Shown in pieces: positions 33,989 to 42,967 of a stretch of DNA of 42,967 nt (positions are counted from its first letter, which is position 1; every line of letters begins with the position of its first letter). The position numbers and the translations under genes were made by a program. Under the pieces are notes generated by a model. That model did not search any database and was not told the origin of the DNA. It saw only the letters and a program-made list of their open reading frames with translations. The stretch covers positions 1 through 42,967 of the forward strand of contig CANJCO010000043.1 in the NCBI GenBank assembly GCA_947473045.1. The letters are read 5' to 3'. Source of the DNA: Myxococcales bacterium (lineage in GTDB: Bacteria; Myxococcota_A; Polyangia; Polyangiales; Polyangiaceae).

Positions 33989-35428
33989 TTAAGCGTTCTG
34001 GAACTTGAGGGCGCGCGACAGTCGCGGATCGCCCACAGGGATTAGGGAGTGAGATGCCATGTTGCGGAACACTACGGCCAAGTACGCGCCGACTGCGCCC
34101 AGGAGACACGCAGCGTCGATCCAGCTGAAGGCAAAGTCGTCCTGCTTCGGCAGGTTCGGCATCACGAACCAATAGATTTCGACGACGTGCATCGTCAGGA
34201 TGATCCCCGCGCCAAGCTTCAGCCAGCCGAGCTTCCGCTTGAAGTTGCGCGAGATGATGAGAAAGAAGGGGACCACGAAGTGGAGCCCGACCAGCGCGAG
34301 TCCCACCGGGGCCCACGGGCCAACGTCCCAACGACGATGATACCAGGTCGTCTCCTCGGGAATGCCGGCGTACCAGATCAGCATAAACTGCGAGAAGCTG
34401 ATGTAGGCCCAGAAAACGAGGAAGCCGAACTGCATCTTGCCGAGGTCGTGGAAGTGCTCGACCGTCACTTCCTTCACGAGCATGCCGCTGCTGCGCATCG
34501 ACATCAGCGTCAAAATCAGCACAGCGTGAATGGCCACGAAGCTCGAGGCAAAAAAGTTCACGCCGAAGATGGTCGAATACCAGGAGGGCTCAAGCGACAT
34601 GATCCAGTCGAAGGCCCCGCCCGTGAGGGTGAATGCGAGGAATATCGTCGCGACCGGAGCCATGCTCGCGGTGCCGGCGGTAAGCTTCACGTCCTTCGAT
34701 GTGTCCTGAAGGATCGAGCGGCGAAGCAACCAGCTGCCGAGACCGAACCACACCAGGACGTAGAACACCGACCGTGCGATGAAGAAGTTCTTGTTGAGCC
34801 ACCACGTCTTACGGCTCATGATCTCCTGCTCGAGGAGCTCTTCGGGATCTTCGCGAACTGTCGCGTGCGCCGCATGACCGAGCACCGCGCCGTGTCCTGC
34901 CGGAGCCGGGGCGGCATGGTCGGCAACGGCCGGCATCGCTTGCGAGGGAGCAGGATGCGCGGAGTCGGTGTGCTCTACCTGAGCGAGCATCGAGCTCTCG
35001 CCCATAATGACAGCCGCGTGAGGCGCCTCCGCGCCGCCCTCGTGGTGAGCTCCGACGTGGAGCCAACCCGCGAAGGTGGTGTTCATCGTGAGAATCACCG
35101 GAACGACGAGCGCCAGAAAAACCACAGTGCCGGAGCCAAAGAACTCGGCGGTACGGCGAACGGTCACGCTCCAGCCGGCGCTCGTGAGGTACTGAATGAG
35201 CACCCACATCATCGCGCCGATGGCGATCGTGACCGCAACCAGAAAGCCGAACAGCCATGAATAGGCGAATCGGGTCGGGTTCGACGAATAACCCGCGGCT
35301 GCCCCCGCGAGGCCGAGGGCGGCGAGCACGGCGAATACCTTCCACAAGCCCGACCATTGAGCGTTGAGCCGGTAAGTCGGCGCCTCTTTGGAATTGGCGC
35401 TGCTCTTTTTGTTCTGCTGCTCGCTCAC
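33989..35428 (-). CDS. actF: Alternative complex III subunit ActF
   Basis: 479 residues, a multi-span membrane subunit with about ten hydrophobic segments. The blocks FDWIMSLEPSWYSTIFGVNFF and FWAYISFSQFMLIWYAGIPEET are typical of ActF/ActC-type quinol:electron acceptor oxidoreductase membrane subunits. A loop at about residues 126-195 is unusually long and His/Ala/Pro-rich, with about eleven His. The start ATG overlaps the actE stop codon (ATGA). It is one of the membrane halves thought to support quinol oxidation and possible proton movement. Confidence 0.92.
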   Translation of the reverse strand: MSEQQNKKSSANSKEAPTYRLNAQWSGLWKVFAVLAALGLAGAAAGYSSNPTRFAYSWLFGFLVAVTIAIGAMMWVLIQYLTSAGWSVTVRRTAEFFGSGTVVFLALVVPVILTMNTTFAGWLHVGAHHEGGAEAPHAAVIMGESSMLAQVEHTDSAHPAPSQAMPAVADHAAPAPAGHGAVLGHAAHATVREDPEELLEQEIMSRKTWWLNKNFFIARSVFYVLVWFGLGSWLLRRSILQDTSKDVKLTAGTASMAPVATIFLAFTLTGGAFDWIMSLEPSWYSTIFGVNFFASSFVAIHAVLILTLMSMRSSGMLVKEVTVEHFHDLGKMQFGFLVFWAYISFSQFMLIWYAGIPEETTWYHRRWDVGPWAPVGLALVGLHFVVPFFLIISRNFKRKLGWLKLGAGIILTMHVVEIYWFVMPNLPKQDDFAFSWIDAACLLGAVGAYLAVVFRNMASHSLIPVGDPRLSRALKFQNA

Positions 35429-36045
35429 GGCTTCTTCTCCACGTTCGCGACCTGCGCCTGGCTAACTTCGAGCGCCCGCACATAGGCAACGATCGCCCAG
35501 CGATCCTGCACCGTAGTCTGGGGACCATAGGCGGGCATATTCCCCTTCCCGTTCTCGATCGTCGCGTACAGGCGACCGTCGGGCCAGTGCGAAATACCGA
35601 TTTTGGGATCGTGATAGCTGGGCGGAGCGGGCATCCCCGCGTTCCGCTTCACGACGATGCCGTCGCCCGCGCCGGACAGACCGTGACAGGCCGAGCAATA
35701 GATGCCGTACCGCTCTTTGCCGCGTACAAGCATCGCGTCCATTCCCCCCGAAGCCTTTACGACTTCCGGCGGAATGGTGAGCACGTAGCCAGTGTTGTCC
35801 TCGAGCACACCGGTGGCGACACGCGGGTCGATCTCGTGCTCGCGCGAGATGGTTCCGTCTACCGGAGGCCGCATATTCCGATGATCGGCGAAGTAGTCGT
35901 TCGACTGCTGCATCGAGTACTTCGGCTGGTTGTACATGTTGCGGATCGGAACGATCGGCGGGTCTTCAGACGTCTCACCCCGGCAGCCCGACACTGCGGC
36001 AGCCAAAAGCAAAACGGCGGGCGCTGCGTAGTTCATGCCGCGCAT
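35425..36045 (-). CDS. actE: Alternative complex III monoheme cytochrome ActE
   Basis: 206 residues. A signal peptide ends in the lipobox AAVSGC, so it is a lipid-anchored periplasmic protein. After a linker of some 90 residues comes a class-I cytochrome c domain with CSACHG and a Met ligand candidate in GNMPAY. It is the likely exit point of electrons from the complex towards the oxidase. The start overlaps the actD stop codon by one base (TGATG), and the stop codon overlaps the actF start. Confidence 0.92.
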   Translation of the reverse strand: MRGMNYAAPAVLLLAAAVSGCRGETSEDPPIVPIRNMYNQPKYSMQQSNDYFADHRNMRPPVDGTISREHEIDPRVATGVLEDNTGYVLTIPPEVVKASGGMDAMLVRGKERYGIYCSACHGLSGAGDGIVVKRNAGMPAPPSYHDPKIGISHWPDGRLYATIENGKGNMPAYGPQTTVQDRWAIVAYVRALEVSQAQVANVEKKP

Positions 36046-36740
36046 CAGTGCGTCTCCTCTTTGGGCGACTCGCCAGCGACAGTCTCTTCGACGGCCTCGA
36101 TCGCGTCTGCGTGCGTGGCCTCGAGCAGGACCCGCGTCTTCTTCAGATCAAACTTCGGGTCTTCGGCCTCGACCGAGACGAAGAACTTGTCGTCGGACGC
36201 AGCGCGAAAGCGGTCGCTCTCGAAGATGGGATGGTGATGACGCGGCAGCCGGTTGAGATGGAACATGCCGAACACAGCCGCAAATGCGGAGAGAAGAATC
36301 GTTAGCTCAAACATGATCGGCACGCTCGCGGGGAGCGTGAAGCCAGGCTTTCCGCCAATGATGATCGGATAGTCAACGCCGTTCATCCACCAGATCATGA
36401 GAACGCCGATCGACACCCCGGTCAGGCCGCCGCACAGAACGAGGTATCCAAGCGGCGAATCGGGGAGGCCCATTGCCGCGTCCATTCCGTGAACCGGAAA
36501 CGGAGTGTGGGCATCGAAGTTCTTGTAGCCAGCGTCGCGAAGCTTCTCTGCGGCATGCAGGCACTTGGCCGGAGTTGAGTACTCCGCGAGCAGCAGCGAG
36601 GTTCGCTTTCGCGCGGCTACCGCCTTCGGGGGCGCGGGCAGCTCCTTGGGGCCGATGATAATCGGACCCGCCGGCCGCGGCTTCGCGGGCGCATGGTGCT
36701 CAGAGGCTTCGGTCTTCTTCGGATCGGCAGCCATATTCAT
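36045..36740 (-). CDS. actD: Alternative complex III subunit ActD (DUF3341)
   Basis: 231 residues: a Pro/Ala/Lys-rich N-terminus of about 45 residues, a soluble part with [36 protein letters not shown]-type wording (here spread over residues 50-90), two transmembrane helices (about 97-118 and 140-162) and a C-terminal soluble part. This is the DUF3341/ActD layout. It is a structural membrane subunit without cofactors. Its start overlaps actC's stop codon (ATGA). Confidence 0.92.
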   Translation of the reverse strand: MNMAADPKKTEASEHHAPAKPRPAGPIIIGPKELPAPPKAVAARKRTSLLLAEYSTPAKCLHAAEKLRDAGYKNFDAHTPFPVHGMDAAMGLPDSPLGYLVLCGGLTGVSIGVLMIWWMNGVDYPIIIGGKPGFTLPASVPIMFELTILLSAFAAVFGMFHLNRLPRHHHPIFESDRFRAASDDKFFVSVEAEDPKFDLKKTRVLLEATHADAIEAVEETVAGESPKEETH

Positions 36741-38188
36741 TCTCCGGGCGCGAGAGCCGCATCGCTCTCGGCCGCGTGGTCGTGATGTTCGTGATCGCCG
36801 TGTTCTTCAGCGTGGGGGTCTGCCTGAGGAAGCACGCCCTTGATCTCCGCGATCGCGATCATGGGAACCCAGCGGATGAAGAGTAGAAACAGGGTGAAGA
36901 ACAGCCCCAGGGTGCCGAGGTAAGTGCAAACGTCGACGGCTGTGGGGCGGTAGTAGCCCCAGGACGAGGGCAGGAAGTCGCGGTGGAGGGAGGTCACAAT
37001 GATGACGAACCGCTCGAACCACATGCCGATGTTGATGAAAATCGACACCGCAAACATGACCGGGATGCTGGTGCGAAGCTTCTTCGACCAGAACAGCTGC
37101 GGCGATACGACGTTGCAGGTAATCATCGTCCAGTACGCCCAGGAGTAGGGCCCGAACGCGCGGTTCATGAACACGTACTTCTCGTACGGGTTACCCGAGT
37201 ATGCGGCGATGAAGAACTCCATGCCGTACGCGTATCCAACGAGCGTACCGGTAACGAGCATGATCTTGTTCATCAGCTCGAGATGTTTCATCGTGATGAC
37301 GGCCTTCATGCCGTAAACCGCGCGAACGATGAGCATCAAGGTCATGACCATCGCGAAGCCGCTGAAAACGGCTCCCGCGACGAAGTACGGAGGAAAGATC
37401 GTCGTGTGCCAGCCCGGCTCGACCGACGTCGAAAAGTCGAACGAAACGACGCTGTGAACCGAGAGAACCAGCGGCGTCGAGAGCGCCGCGAGGATCATGT
37501 AGGCGCGCTCGTAGTGCTGCCAGTGGCGGTTCGCTCCGCGCCAGCCGAGGGCGAGCGCCCCGTAGGCGGTGGCTCGCACCTTGGCGAATTTGCCGGTCAT
37601 GCCCATCGCGCGGTCGCGCAGGCTGGCGAGGTCGGGAATGAGTCCGACGTACCAGAAGAGCGTCGAGACCGTAAAGTAGGTGCTGACGGCGAAGAGGTCC
37701 CAGATGAGGGGCGACTTGAAGTTCGGCCAGATGGCCATCGAGTTGGGCAGCGGGAACATGTAGTAGGCGAGCCAAGGGCGACCTACGTGAATGCCCGGAA
37801 ACATGAGCGCGCAAATGACGGCAAAGATCGTCATCGCTTCCGCGGCCCGGTTGATGGCGGTGCGCCACTTCTGACGGAAAAGGAACAGAACGGCGCTGAT
37901 CAGCGTCCCGGCGTGGCCGATGCCGATCCACCAGACGAAGTTGGTGATGTCCCACGCCCAGTACACAGGCGCGTTGTTGCCCCAAACTCCGACGCCCTGC
38001 CAAACGAGGTAGCCGACCGCGGCGCCGAAGACACCTGCGAAGCTGGCCGCGATGAAAAGTGCGATCCACCAGTTGCGTGGCGCGCTGCGCTCGGTGACCG
38101 AAGCGACGGTTTCGGTTACGTCGTGGAAGGTCATTCCCTCTTCCGTGAGGGCGACCTCGCCTAGTTCCTTGATGGGGTGCGTGCTCAT
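36737..38188 (-). CDS. actC: Alternative complex III membrane subunit ActC (NrfD-like)
   Basis: 483 residues, NrfD/PsrC family. About ten transmembrane helices; conserved blocks include [27 protein letters not shown]-like [13 protein letters not shown] and SVVSFDFS. It binds quinol next to ActB's iron-sulfur domain and is thought to take part in energy conservation. The C-terminus carries a His/Asp/Glu-rich tail ([19 protein letters not shown]). Both its ends overlap the neighbours by four bases. Confidence 0.94.
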   Translation of the reverse strand: MSTHPIKELGEVALTEEGMTFHDVTETVASVTERSAPRNWWIALFIAASFAGVFGAAVGYLVWQGVGVWGNNAPVYWAWDITNFVWWIGIGHAGTLISAVLFLFRQKWRTAINRAAEAMTIFAVICALMFPGIHVGRPWLAYYMFPLPNSMAIWPNFKSPLIWDLFAVSTYFTVSTLFWYVGLIPDLASLRDRAMGMTGKFAKVRATAYGALALGWRGANRHWQHYERAYMILAALSTPLVLSVHSVVSFDFSTSVEPGWHTTIFPPYFVAGAVFSGFAMVMTLMLIVRAVYGMKAVITMKHLELMNKIMLVTGTLVGYAYGMEFFIAAYSGNPYEKYVFMNRAFGPYSWAYWTMITCNVVSPQLFWSKKLRTSIPVMFAVSIFINIGMWFERFVIIVTSLHRDFLPSSWGYYRPTAVDVCTYLGTLGLFFTLFLLFIRWVPMIAIAEIKGVLPQADPHAEEHGDHEHHDHAAESDAALAPGE

Positions 38189-41100
38189 CCCATCATCTCC
38201 TTGTTCGGGTTACGAACTTTGCCGAGGTGCAGCGTGCGCGGGTGCGTGCCGAGATCGGCAAGCACCGCGTATCCGCGATCGCTCTTGTGGGCCTTGGCGA
38301 CCTTGCTGCTCGGATCGTTGAGATCTCCGAAGAATATCGCCTCGGAGGGGCAGGCCTGCTGGCACGCCGAGACCACGTCATTTCCGCCGAGGGTCTTGCC
38401 GTCGCGGCGCGCTCCGATTTTTCCTTCTTCGATGCGCTGCACGCAGTAACTGCACTTTTCCATGACGCCGCGCATACGCACGGTTACGTTCGGATTGAAC
38501 TGCATTTTCTCGGTCTCGGGCATGTCGCCGTACATCGGCTCGCCGCGCCAGTTGAGGAAGTTGAACCGACGAACTTTGTAGGGGCAGTTGTTCGCGCAGT
38601 AGCGCGTGCCGATGCAGCGGTTGTAGGCCATGTCGTTGAGGCCTTCAGCGCCGTGGGCCGTCGCATTGACCGGACACACGTTTTCGCAAGGAGCTTCTTC
38701 GCAATGGACGCAGGCGATCGGCTGGAAGATGACGGGCGGATTACCCGGTAGGTTTTGGTCGCCCTCGGTGCCTTCGATCTTGTTGTCGCCCGTGAAATCG
38801 TCGTCGGTGTAGTAGCGATCGATGCGGAGCCAGTGCATCTCGCGGCCGCGGTAGACTTGGTCTTTGCCGACGAACGCAACGTTGTTCTCGCTTGTACAGG
38901 CGACGACGCAGGCGTTGCAGCCCGTGCAGGCATTCATGTCGAACGCCATTCCCCACTTGTGGCCGGTGTACTGCTGGCGGTCCCAGAGCGGCAGGGTCTT
39001 CGGCGTGGGCGACCTGAACTTCGCGAACTCGGGATTCTCGCGGAACTGTTCGAGTGTGGCGTCGAGGGCGATCGGGCGCCCTTCCATGGAGTGATGGTCC
39101 TGAGTCTGAACCAGATCGTACGTCTTGCCCGTAGCGGCGAGCTTCACGCCGTCGGTGAACCCCATGCTCGCTGCGCTTCTCAGTGAGCTGACGTCGAAGC
39201 CGCGCCCGTTGCCGTAGCGCCCTGCGGCGGTGCGACCCCATCCGAGGGCGAGTTGGACGCTGTTGTCGACGAGGCCCGGCTGCACCCAAACGGCGACCTC
39301 GAGGGTGGCTCCGGCCCTGGAGAGGCTGACGACGTCGCCGCTCTTGAGACCGAGGCGCTTCGCCATCTTCGGCGCGATCAGCGCGGCGTTGTCCCAGACC
39401 AGCTTGGTCATCGTGTCGGGGAGTTCTTGCAACCACGGGTTGTTCGCGTGGCGGCCGTCGTGCATTCGCGGGCAGGAAGTAAACGTGATTTCCACGTTTG
39501 AATCGCCGACCGGCGCGCCCTGAGGCTTGAGCTTCGCGAGCGAGGCGGCGACGTCATCGAAGCTCGCGCGGGCGTCGAACTTTACAGAGTTGGAGCGCTC
39601 GACAAGTCCGGTTTGGAGGGCCTTGCTCCAAGCTGACTCGAAGAGGCTCGGCGTGGCGGCCGAAGCGCGAAAGGTGTCCCGAACTACGTCGTAGGGTTTT
39701 GCTGCGACACCTGCGAGCATCGCCCACATTTCGACTTCGCTGCGGCCGCCGTGGAGCGGCGCGATCTGCGGTTGACGAACCGACCAGCTTCCGTCGAGCG
39801 CGCGCCCGTCACCCCACGCTTCGAGTTCGTGCGTCATGGGGATGTGCCACGCTGACTTCTCAGTGGTTTCGTCGACCTTGGCCGACAAATGCACGGAAGT
39901 CTTCACCTTGGCGAGGGCGGTCTTAAAGCCGAGCTCGCCGGGGGCGTCGTAGAAAGGATTGCCGTCGACAATGAACAGCGCGTCGACTTTTCCGCCGTCG
40001 ATATCGGTGACGAGCGCTTTGAGATCCGCAGCGAGGTCAGCGGGTTCGGTCGTATCGGCGACGGGCGCGTAGCTCACGGTGCTGCCGACGTTGTCGAGCG
40101 CGGTGTTGATGGCGTTGACGAGCGCGTGAACCTGGGCGGGTTGACGACGGCCGGCGACGACGACGCTCTTGCCCTTGTTGGCGAGAAGCTCCTTAGCGAC
40201 GACTTTGAGCCACTTTTCAGCGGCGCCCGCGGGCTTTTCGGCCCCGAGCGATGCCTTCACAGTCCCCATCTCGGCTCCGCCGGCGACCAGTTCGGCGGCG
40301 AGCGCGCGCGCGTAGACCTCTACGTCGCGCGCCGGCAAGCGCAGGCGGTGATCGGCGTTCGCTCCAGTGATCGTGGAGCCGGGCTCCACGACGTAGAGGC
40401 GACTCATCGTATCTTCTGCCTTTTCGACTTTGCGACCGCGTGCAAAGAGGCGGCTCGCGCGAACGCTGCCCTGCTCCGTCTGCAGGAAGTCGCAGTCGAG
40501 CGACAGGATGACGCGCGCCTTCTGGAAGTCGGCGAGCGGCATCACAGCCTGGCCGAACGCGAGGCGCGCACCTTCTCGGATGTTGCCTTCGGACACGGGC
40601 GAGTAGGTGTGAACGCGGGCGTGCGGCAAGCGCGCCTTCATGGCTTCTCGCAGACGCACAACCGTCGGCGAAGACGTGGGGCGCATCAGCACGCGCAGCT
40701 TTGCGCCGCCATCGGACTGAGCGGTCGCGAGGACCGCCGCGATCGCGGCCTCGACCTCACTCATGGCGACCTTCTTGCCGCTTTTGAGCGCTGAGTCGCT
40801 TCGGTCCGCGTCGTAGAGGTCCATGACCGAGGCCTGCATGATCAGGTCGGTCGAGCCACCACTCATCGGGTGAAGCTCGTTGCCCTCGATCTTCGTCGGG
40901 CGGCCCTCGTGCGATTCGACCAGCGCGCCGACGAGCTCGCCTCTTGTGTCGATGATCGTCGCGTAGTGATTGGCGACGCCTGGAATGACGTATTCCGGCG
41001 CCTTGGTGTAAGGCAGAATCTTCTCGACGTTGCGACGAATGCAGGCCTGCGAAACGAGCGCGGCCGTGGCCGCACCGAAGCCCATGAAGCCGCGGCGACC

Positions 41101-41277
41101 GAGGCGCGCGGCGGCTTCGTCGGCAGTAGGCTCGACGACGTCTTCTACTGCTCCCGGCATGAACTCGGTGGCTGCGCGAGCGCGAGCGGCCTCACGGTCG
41201 TTGCGCTCTTCCGCGCTCTTCCAAAGCTTGGTCTCTTTAGCGCCGCCAAGGGGCGCGTATGGCTTACGACGGCTCAT
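38185..41277 (-). CDS. actB: Alternative complex III subunit ActB (molybdopterin-like and ferredoxin-like)
   Basis: 1030 residues. The ATG at 41277 is chosen because it overlaps the actA stop codon as ATGA, like other junctions in the operon; a GTG at 41286 would add three. A Tat-type signal (GRRGFMG, about residue 60) ends near a Cys (SQAC), as in other ActB proteins. Residues about 100-740 form a molybdopterin-oxidoreductase-like domain that in this family lacks the cofactor. The C-terminal 250 residues are a ferredoxin-like domain with four Cys clusters: [35 protein letters not shown] and CSYC...CQQAC. These should hold iron-sulfur clusters that pass electrons from quinol to the hemes. Confidence 0.94.
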   Translation of the reverse strand: MSRRKPYAPLGGAKETKLWKSAEERNDREAARARAATEFMPGAVEDVVEPTADEAAARLGRRGFMGFGAATAALVSQACIRRNVEKILPYTKAPEYVIPGVANHYATIIDTRGELVGALVESHEGRPTKIEGNELHPMSGGSTDLIMQASVMDLYDADRSDSALKSGKKVAMSEVEAAIAAVLATAQSDGGAKLRVLMRPTSSPTVVRLREAMKARLPHARVHTYSPVSEGNIREGARLAFGQAVMPLADFQKARVILSLDCDFLQTEQGSVRASRLFARGRKVEKAEDTMSRLYVVEPGSTITGANADHRLRLPARDVEVYARALAAELVAGGAEMGTVKASLGAEKPAGAAEKWLKVVAKELLANKGKSVVVAGRRQPAQVHALVNAINTALDNVGSTVSYAPVADTTEPADLAADLKALVTDIDGGKVDALFIVDGNPFYDAPGELGFKTALAKVKTSVHLSAKVDETTEKSAWHIPMTHELEAWGDGRALDGSWSVRQPQIAPLHGGRSEVEMWAMLAGVAAKPYDVVRDTFRASAATPSLFESAWSKALQTGLVERSNSVKFDARASFDDVAASLAKLKPQGAPVGDSNVEITFTSCPRMHDGRHANNPWLQELPDTMTKLVWDNAALIAPKMAKRLGLKSGDVVSLSRAGATLEVAVWVQPGLVDNSVQLALGWGRTAAGRYGNGRGFDVSSLRSAASMGFTDGVKLAATGKTYDLVQTQDHHSMEGRPIALDATLEQFRENPEFAKFRSPTPKTLPLWDRQQYTGHKWGMAFDMNACTGCNACVVACTSENNVAFVGKDQVYRGREMHWLRIDRYYTDDDFTGDNKIEGTEGDQNLPGNPPVIFQPIACVHCEEAPCENVCPVNATAHGAEGLNDMAYNRCIGTRYCANNCPYKVRRFNFLNWRGEPMYGDMPETEKMQFNPNVTVRMRGVMEKCSYCVQRIEEGKIGARRDGKTLGGNDVVSACQQACPSEAIFFGDLNDPSSKVAKAHKSDRGYAVLADLGTHPRTLHLGKVRNPNKEMMG

Positions 41278-41903
41278 CGGTGGCACCCCGAGCAGTTGAC
41301 GGGCGGATTGACGGTAGGCGGCTTCCAGCCCTGCGGCGCTTGGTCAGGCGTCCACGTCATGTTGGTGACTTGATCTTTCGGGCGAAGATTTGCCGTGGGA
41401 TTGCGGTGGCAGTCGAGGCACCACTGCATCGCGATGGGTTTGTCGAGGCGAACAACCTCCATCTGGTCGATTCGACCATGACAGGTGGCGCAACCGACGC
41501 CGACTGCAACGTGCACGGAGTGGTTGAAGTAGGAGTGTTCGGGCAGCTTGTGAACCTTGACCCACTCGACGGGTTCACCGGTCTTCCAGCTCTCGCGGAC
41601 CGGCGACAGGCGCGCGCTCTCGGTCTTGACGACTGAGTGGCACCCCATGCACGTTTGCGTGGGCGGAATCATCGCGTGCGCCGAGCGTTCGACGTTTGCG
41701 TGGCAGTAGCGACAGTCCATACCCATGGTGCCCGCATGCAGCTTGTGGCTGTACGGCACTGGCTGGACGGGCGCGTACCCGACTTGGAGGTTTTTCGGCG
41801 ACGCGTAATACCAAACCCCGAGAATCACTGCAGTAGCAGCGATCACGGAGCCTGCTGCGGCGACGAGGGGGAGCGAATTGAGCGAGCGAGGGAATAGTTG
41901 CAT
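41274..41903 (-). CDS. actA: Alternative complex III pentaheme cytochrome ActA
   Basis: 209 residues from the ATG at 41903; a TTG at 41948 would add fifteen. One N-terminal transmembrane helix (about 10-33) anchors a periplasmic domain with exactly five CxxCH sites: CRYCH (64), CMGCH (85), CATCH (138), CLDCH (162) and CSGCH (204). This is the pentaheme subunit of alternative complex III, which relays electrons from ActB's iron-sulfur clusters. It is the first gene of the operon; the upstream 239-bp region carries a promoter-like sequence. Its stop codon overlaps the actB start. Confidence 0.94.
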   Translation of the reverse strand: MQLFPRSLNSLPLVAAAGSVIAATAVILGVWYYASPKNLQVGYAPVQPVPYSHKLHAGTMGMDCRYCHANVERSAHAMIPPTQTCMGCHSVVKTESARLSPVRESWKTGEPVEWVKVHKLPEHSYFNHSVHVAVGVGCATCHGRIDQMEVVRLDKPIAMQWCLDCHRNPTANLRPKDQVTNMTWTPDQAPQGWKPPTVNPPVNCSGCHR

Positions 41904-41991
41904 CGGCTTGAGCGCATTACTGAGAAGAGCGCGGGCTGCCCGAAACAAACCCGTGCGCGCCCGTCTACCGAGCGATCAGAATGCGCCCGCA

Positions 41992-42021
41992 CTTATAGGG
42001 GAATTTTCGCTCGCGACACAA
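41992..42021 (-). promoter_or_regulatory. Probable sigma70-type promoter of the act-cox operon
   Basis: On the minus strand, TTGTGT (42021-42016) and TATAAG (41997-41992) are separated by 18 bases, close to the housekeeping -35/-10 consensus. The site is about 90 bp before the actA ATG and stands in the most AT-rich part of the intergenic region. Confidence 0.5.
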
Positions 42022-42078
42022 CCCTTTGATTGAAGGAAAATCGTAGGCGCGCGACGGGGATACGCCCCAAACCGATAT

Positions 42079-42095
42079 CGCGAAAACTATTCGCG
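42079..42095. repeat. Inverted repeat CGCGAA-N5-TTCGCG
   Basis: A perfect 6-bp inverted repeat with a 5-base spacer between the small lipoprotein gene and the act promoter. It may be a hairpin ending the upstream cyoE-lipoprotein transcript or an operator for the act operon; it has no T-run. Confidence 0.35.
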
Positions 42096-42142
42096 CGCGC
42101 GCAGTGTCGGGGAGCGCCCGATGCGGGCCGCGCACGACGCAA

Positions 42143-42565
42143 TCACGGAGCCGCTGCGGCGAGGGCTGCGGCCTCGGTGGCGTGCGTGGGGCAGTCGCGG
42201 GCGAGGAGGTCCGCGTGCAGCTTGCCTGACGCGTGCGAAACCTTCAAAACGCCGGATTTTGTCACGATGAGGGCGCGACCGCTCGCGAACGACGCGGACG
42301 CAGGCAAGTCCGCGCGCACGGCCACCAGGGCGCCCGTATGAAACTCGAATATCGCCGCATCGGGGAGCGACCCTTCGTGACCGGAGGCGGCGCTCCAGTG
42401 CACTGCGTAGTCGTCCCGGGTTGCTTCGCTGGTCCACGTGCCCGGACCGCCAGCGAAGCGTTCGCGCACATCGCGCGGGCTCATTCCGAGACGGACACCG
42501 TAGAAGTCAGGAATCGTCGACGCCGAGCAAGCCGCCAAAACCAGCGCCCATACGGCCAGCTTCAC
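42143..42565 (-). CDS. Small lipoprotein coupled to cyoE, unknown function
   Basis: 140 residues from the GTG at 42565, which overlaps the cyoE stop codon as GTGA; the frame is open further upstream but that part lies over cyoE and is noise. A very short signal peptide (VKLAVWALVLAAC) ends in a clear lipobox. The mature part begins with DFYGVRLGMSPRDVRERF, a helix-type motif seen in small periplasmic proteins, then a beta-rich stretch. The family is unknown to me. Tight coupling to heme O synthase and closeness to the oxidase operon suggest an accessory role in oxidase biogenesis, but this is only context. Confidence 0.72.
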   Translation of the reverse strand: MKLAVWALVLAACSASTIPDFYGVRLGMSPRDVRERFAGGPGTWTSEATRDDYAVHWSAASGHEGSLPDAAIFEFHTGALVAVRADLPASASFASGRALIVTKSGVLKVSHASGKLHADLLARDCPTHATEAAALAAAAP

Positions 42566-42967
42566 CGCGCCCAGCAGCCGATGGCCGCGAAGAGTCCGAC
42601 CAGGTAAACGAGCGAAACGAGAAACGTCGCGCGCGCGCTCTTGATGGATGCATCGGAACGAAGTCCCCACAGGCCGGCGCCGAGGAAGGCGGCGCCAAGA
42701 GCGAGGGCCGCGACCGCGTAGCCGAATTGCGTGATGCGCAGCGGCGCGGGCAACAGGCTCACGCACACGAGGGCTCCGATGTTGCGCACGATGCTGTGAC
42801 GCGTGGCGTGATCGCCCGCGACATTCGGCATCACCTTCAGGCCCGCGCGCCCGTACTCCAGCTTGCGAAACAGCGCGATCGCGTGAAAGTGCGGGATTTG
42901 CCAAAGAAAAAGGATGGCGAAGAGCACGAGCCCGCCCGCCTCGACTTTGCCGGTGGCCGCCGTCCAG
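42562..42967 (-). CDS. cyoE: Protoheme IX farnesyltransferase (heme O synthase), 5' truncated
   Basis: Only the C-terminal 134 residues are visible; the frame runs off the right edge. It begins in WTAATGKVEAGG and continues with LFLWQIPHFHAIALFRKLEYGRAG-type wording (residues spread over 20-45 of the visible part), the conserved UbiA-family blocks of CyoE/CtaB, then three hydrophobic segments. The enzyme adds a farnesyl group to heme b to make heme O, the precursor of heme A needed by the oxidase encoded downstream. The stop codon overlaps the lipoprotein start. Confidence 0.92.
   Translation of the reverse strand, partial: WTAATGKVEAGGLVLFAILFLWQIPHFHAIALFRKLEYGRAGLKVMPNVAGDHATRHSIVRNIGALVCVSLLPAPLRITQFGYAVAALALGAAFLGAGLWGLRSDASIKSARATFLVSLVYLVGLFAAIGCWAR

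Overview
The window is GC-rich bacterial DNA with densely packed genes. It looks like a myxobacterium (Myxococcota, probably Polyangia). Supporting this are several secreted or lipid-anchored proteins with Asp/Gly/Ala-rich spacers, a MopE-type calcium/copper-repeat lipoprotein with a choice-of-anchor-L-like region, two IgGFc-binding-like surface proteins, a eukaryote-type Ser/Thr kinase with a DUF4388-like tail, a PilZ protein with receiver-like modules, and an alternative complex III / caa3-type oxidase supercluster. The lineage is inferred from gene content, not from a marker phylogeny. I see no tRNA, rRNA, CRISPR array, insertion sequence or prophage. No gene-free stretch exceeds 300 bases; the longest are about 240 bp (41904-42142) and 220 bp (26409-26628).

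Left part (1-18.1 kb): a 5'-truncated IgGFc-binding-like surface protein; an MCE (MlaD-type) protein with a barrel-like C-terminus; a PilZ protein; a tetraheme cytochrome fused to a degenerate 5'-nucleotidase-like domain; a divergent Ser/Thr kinase; a hotdog thioesterase and prfB (with an intact programmed +1 frameshift); a secreted hypothetical; an OPA-family MFS transporter; a second IgGFc-like protein next to a MopE-type lipoprotein; an orphan LolD-type ATPase; and a Kup potassium transporter. A small palindrome (consensus CTGACC-N4-GGTCAG) recurs five times between 4.3 and 13.4 kb.

Middle part (18.2-28.0 kb): a FlgJ-like glucosaminidase, then a three-gene operon on the minus strand: a 942-aa lipoprotein, an 1156-aa metzincin protease lipoprotein and a predicted outer-membrane beta-barrel protein. 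I cannot assign this operon to a known system and regard it as the best candidate for something undescribed. A small membrane protein and an orphan OmpR-type response regulator follow.

Right part (28.1-43.0 kb): one long minus-strand respiratory operon, read actA-actB-actC-actD-actE-actF, a small membrane protein, sco, coxB, coxA, coxC, then a subunit IV-cytochrome c fusion, closed by an intrinsic terminator. Alternative complex III takes electrons from quinol and passes them through its c-type hemes to the oxidase, where subunits II and IV both carry an extra fused heme c domain. Just upstream lie cyoE/ctaB (heme O synthase, cut by the window edge) and a coupled small lipoprotein, so heme supply and the oxidase are neighbours.
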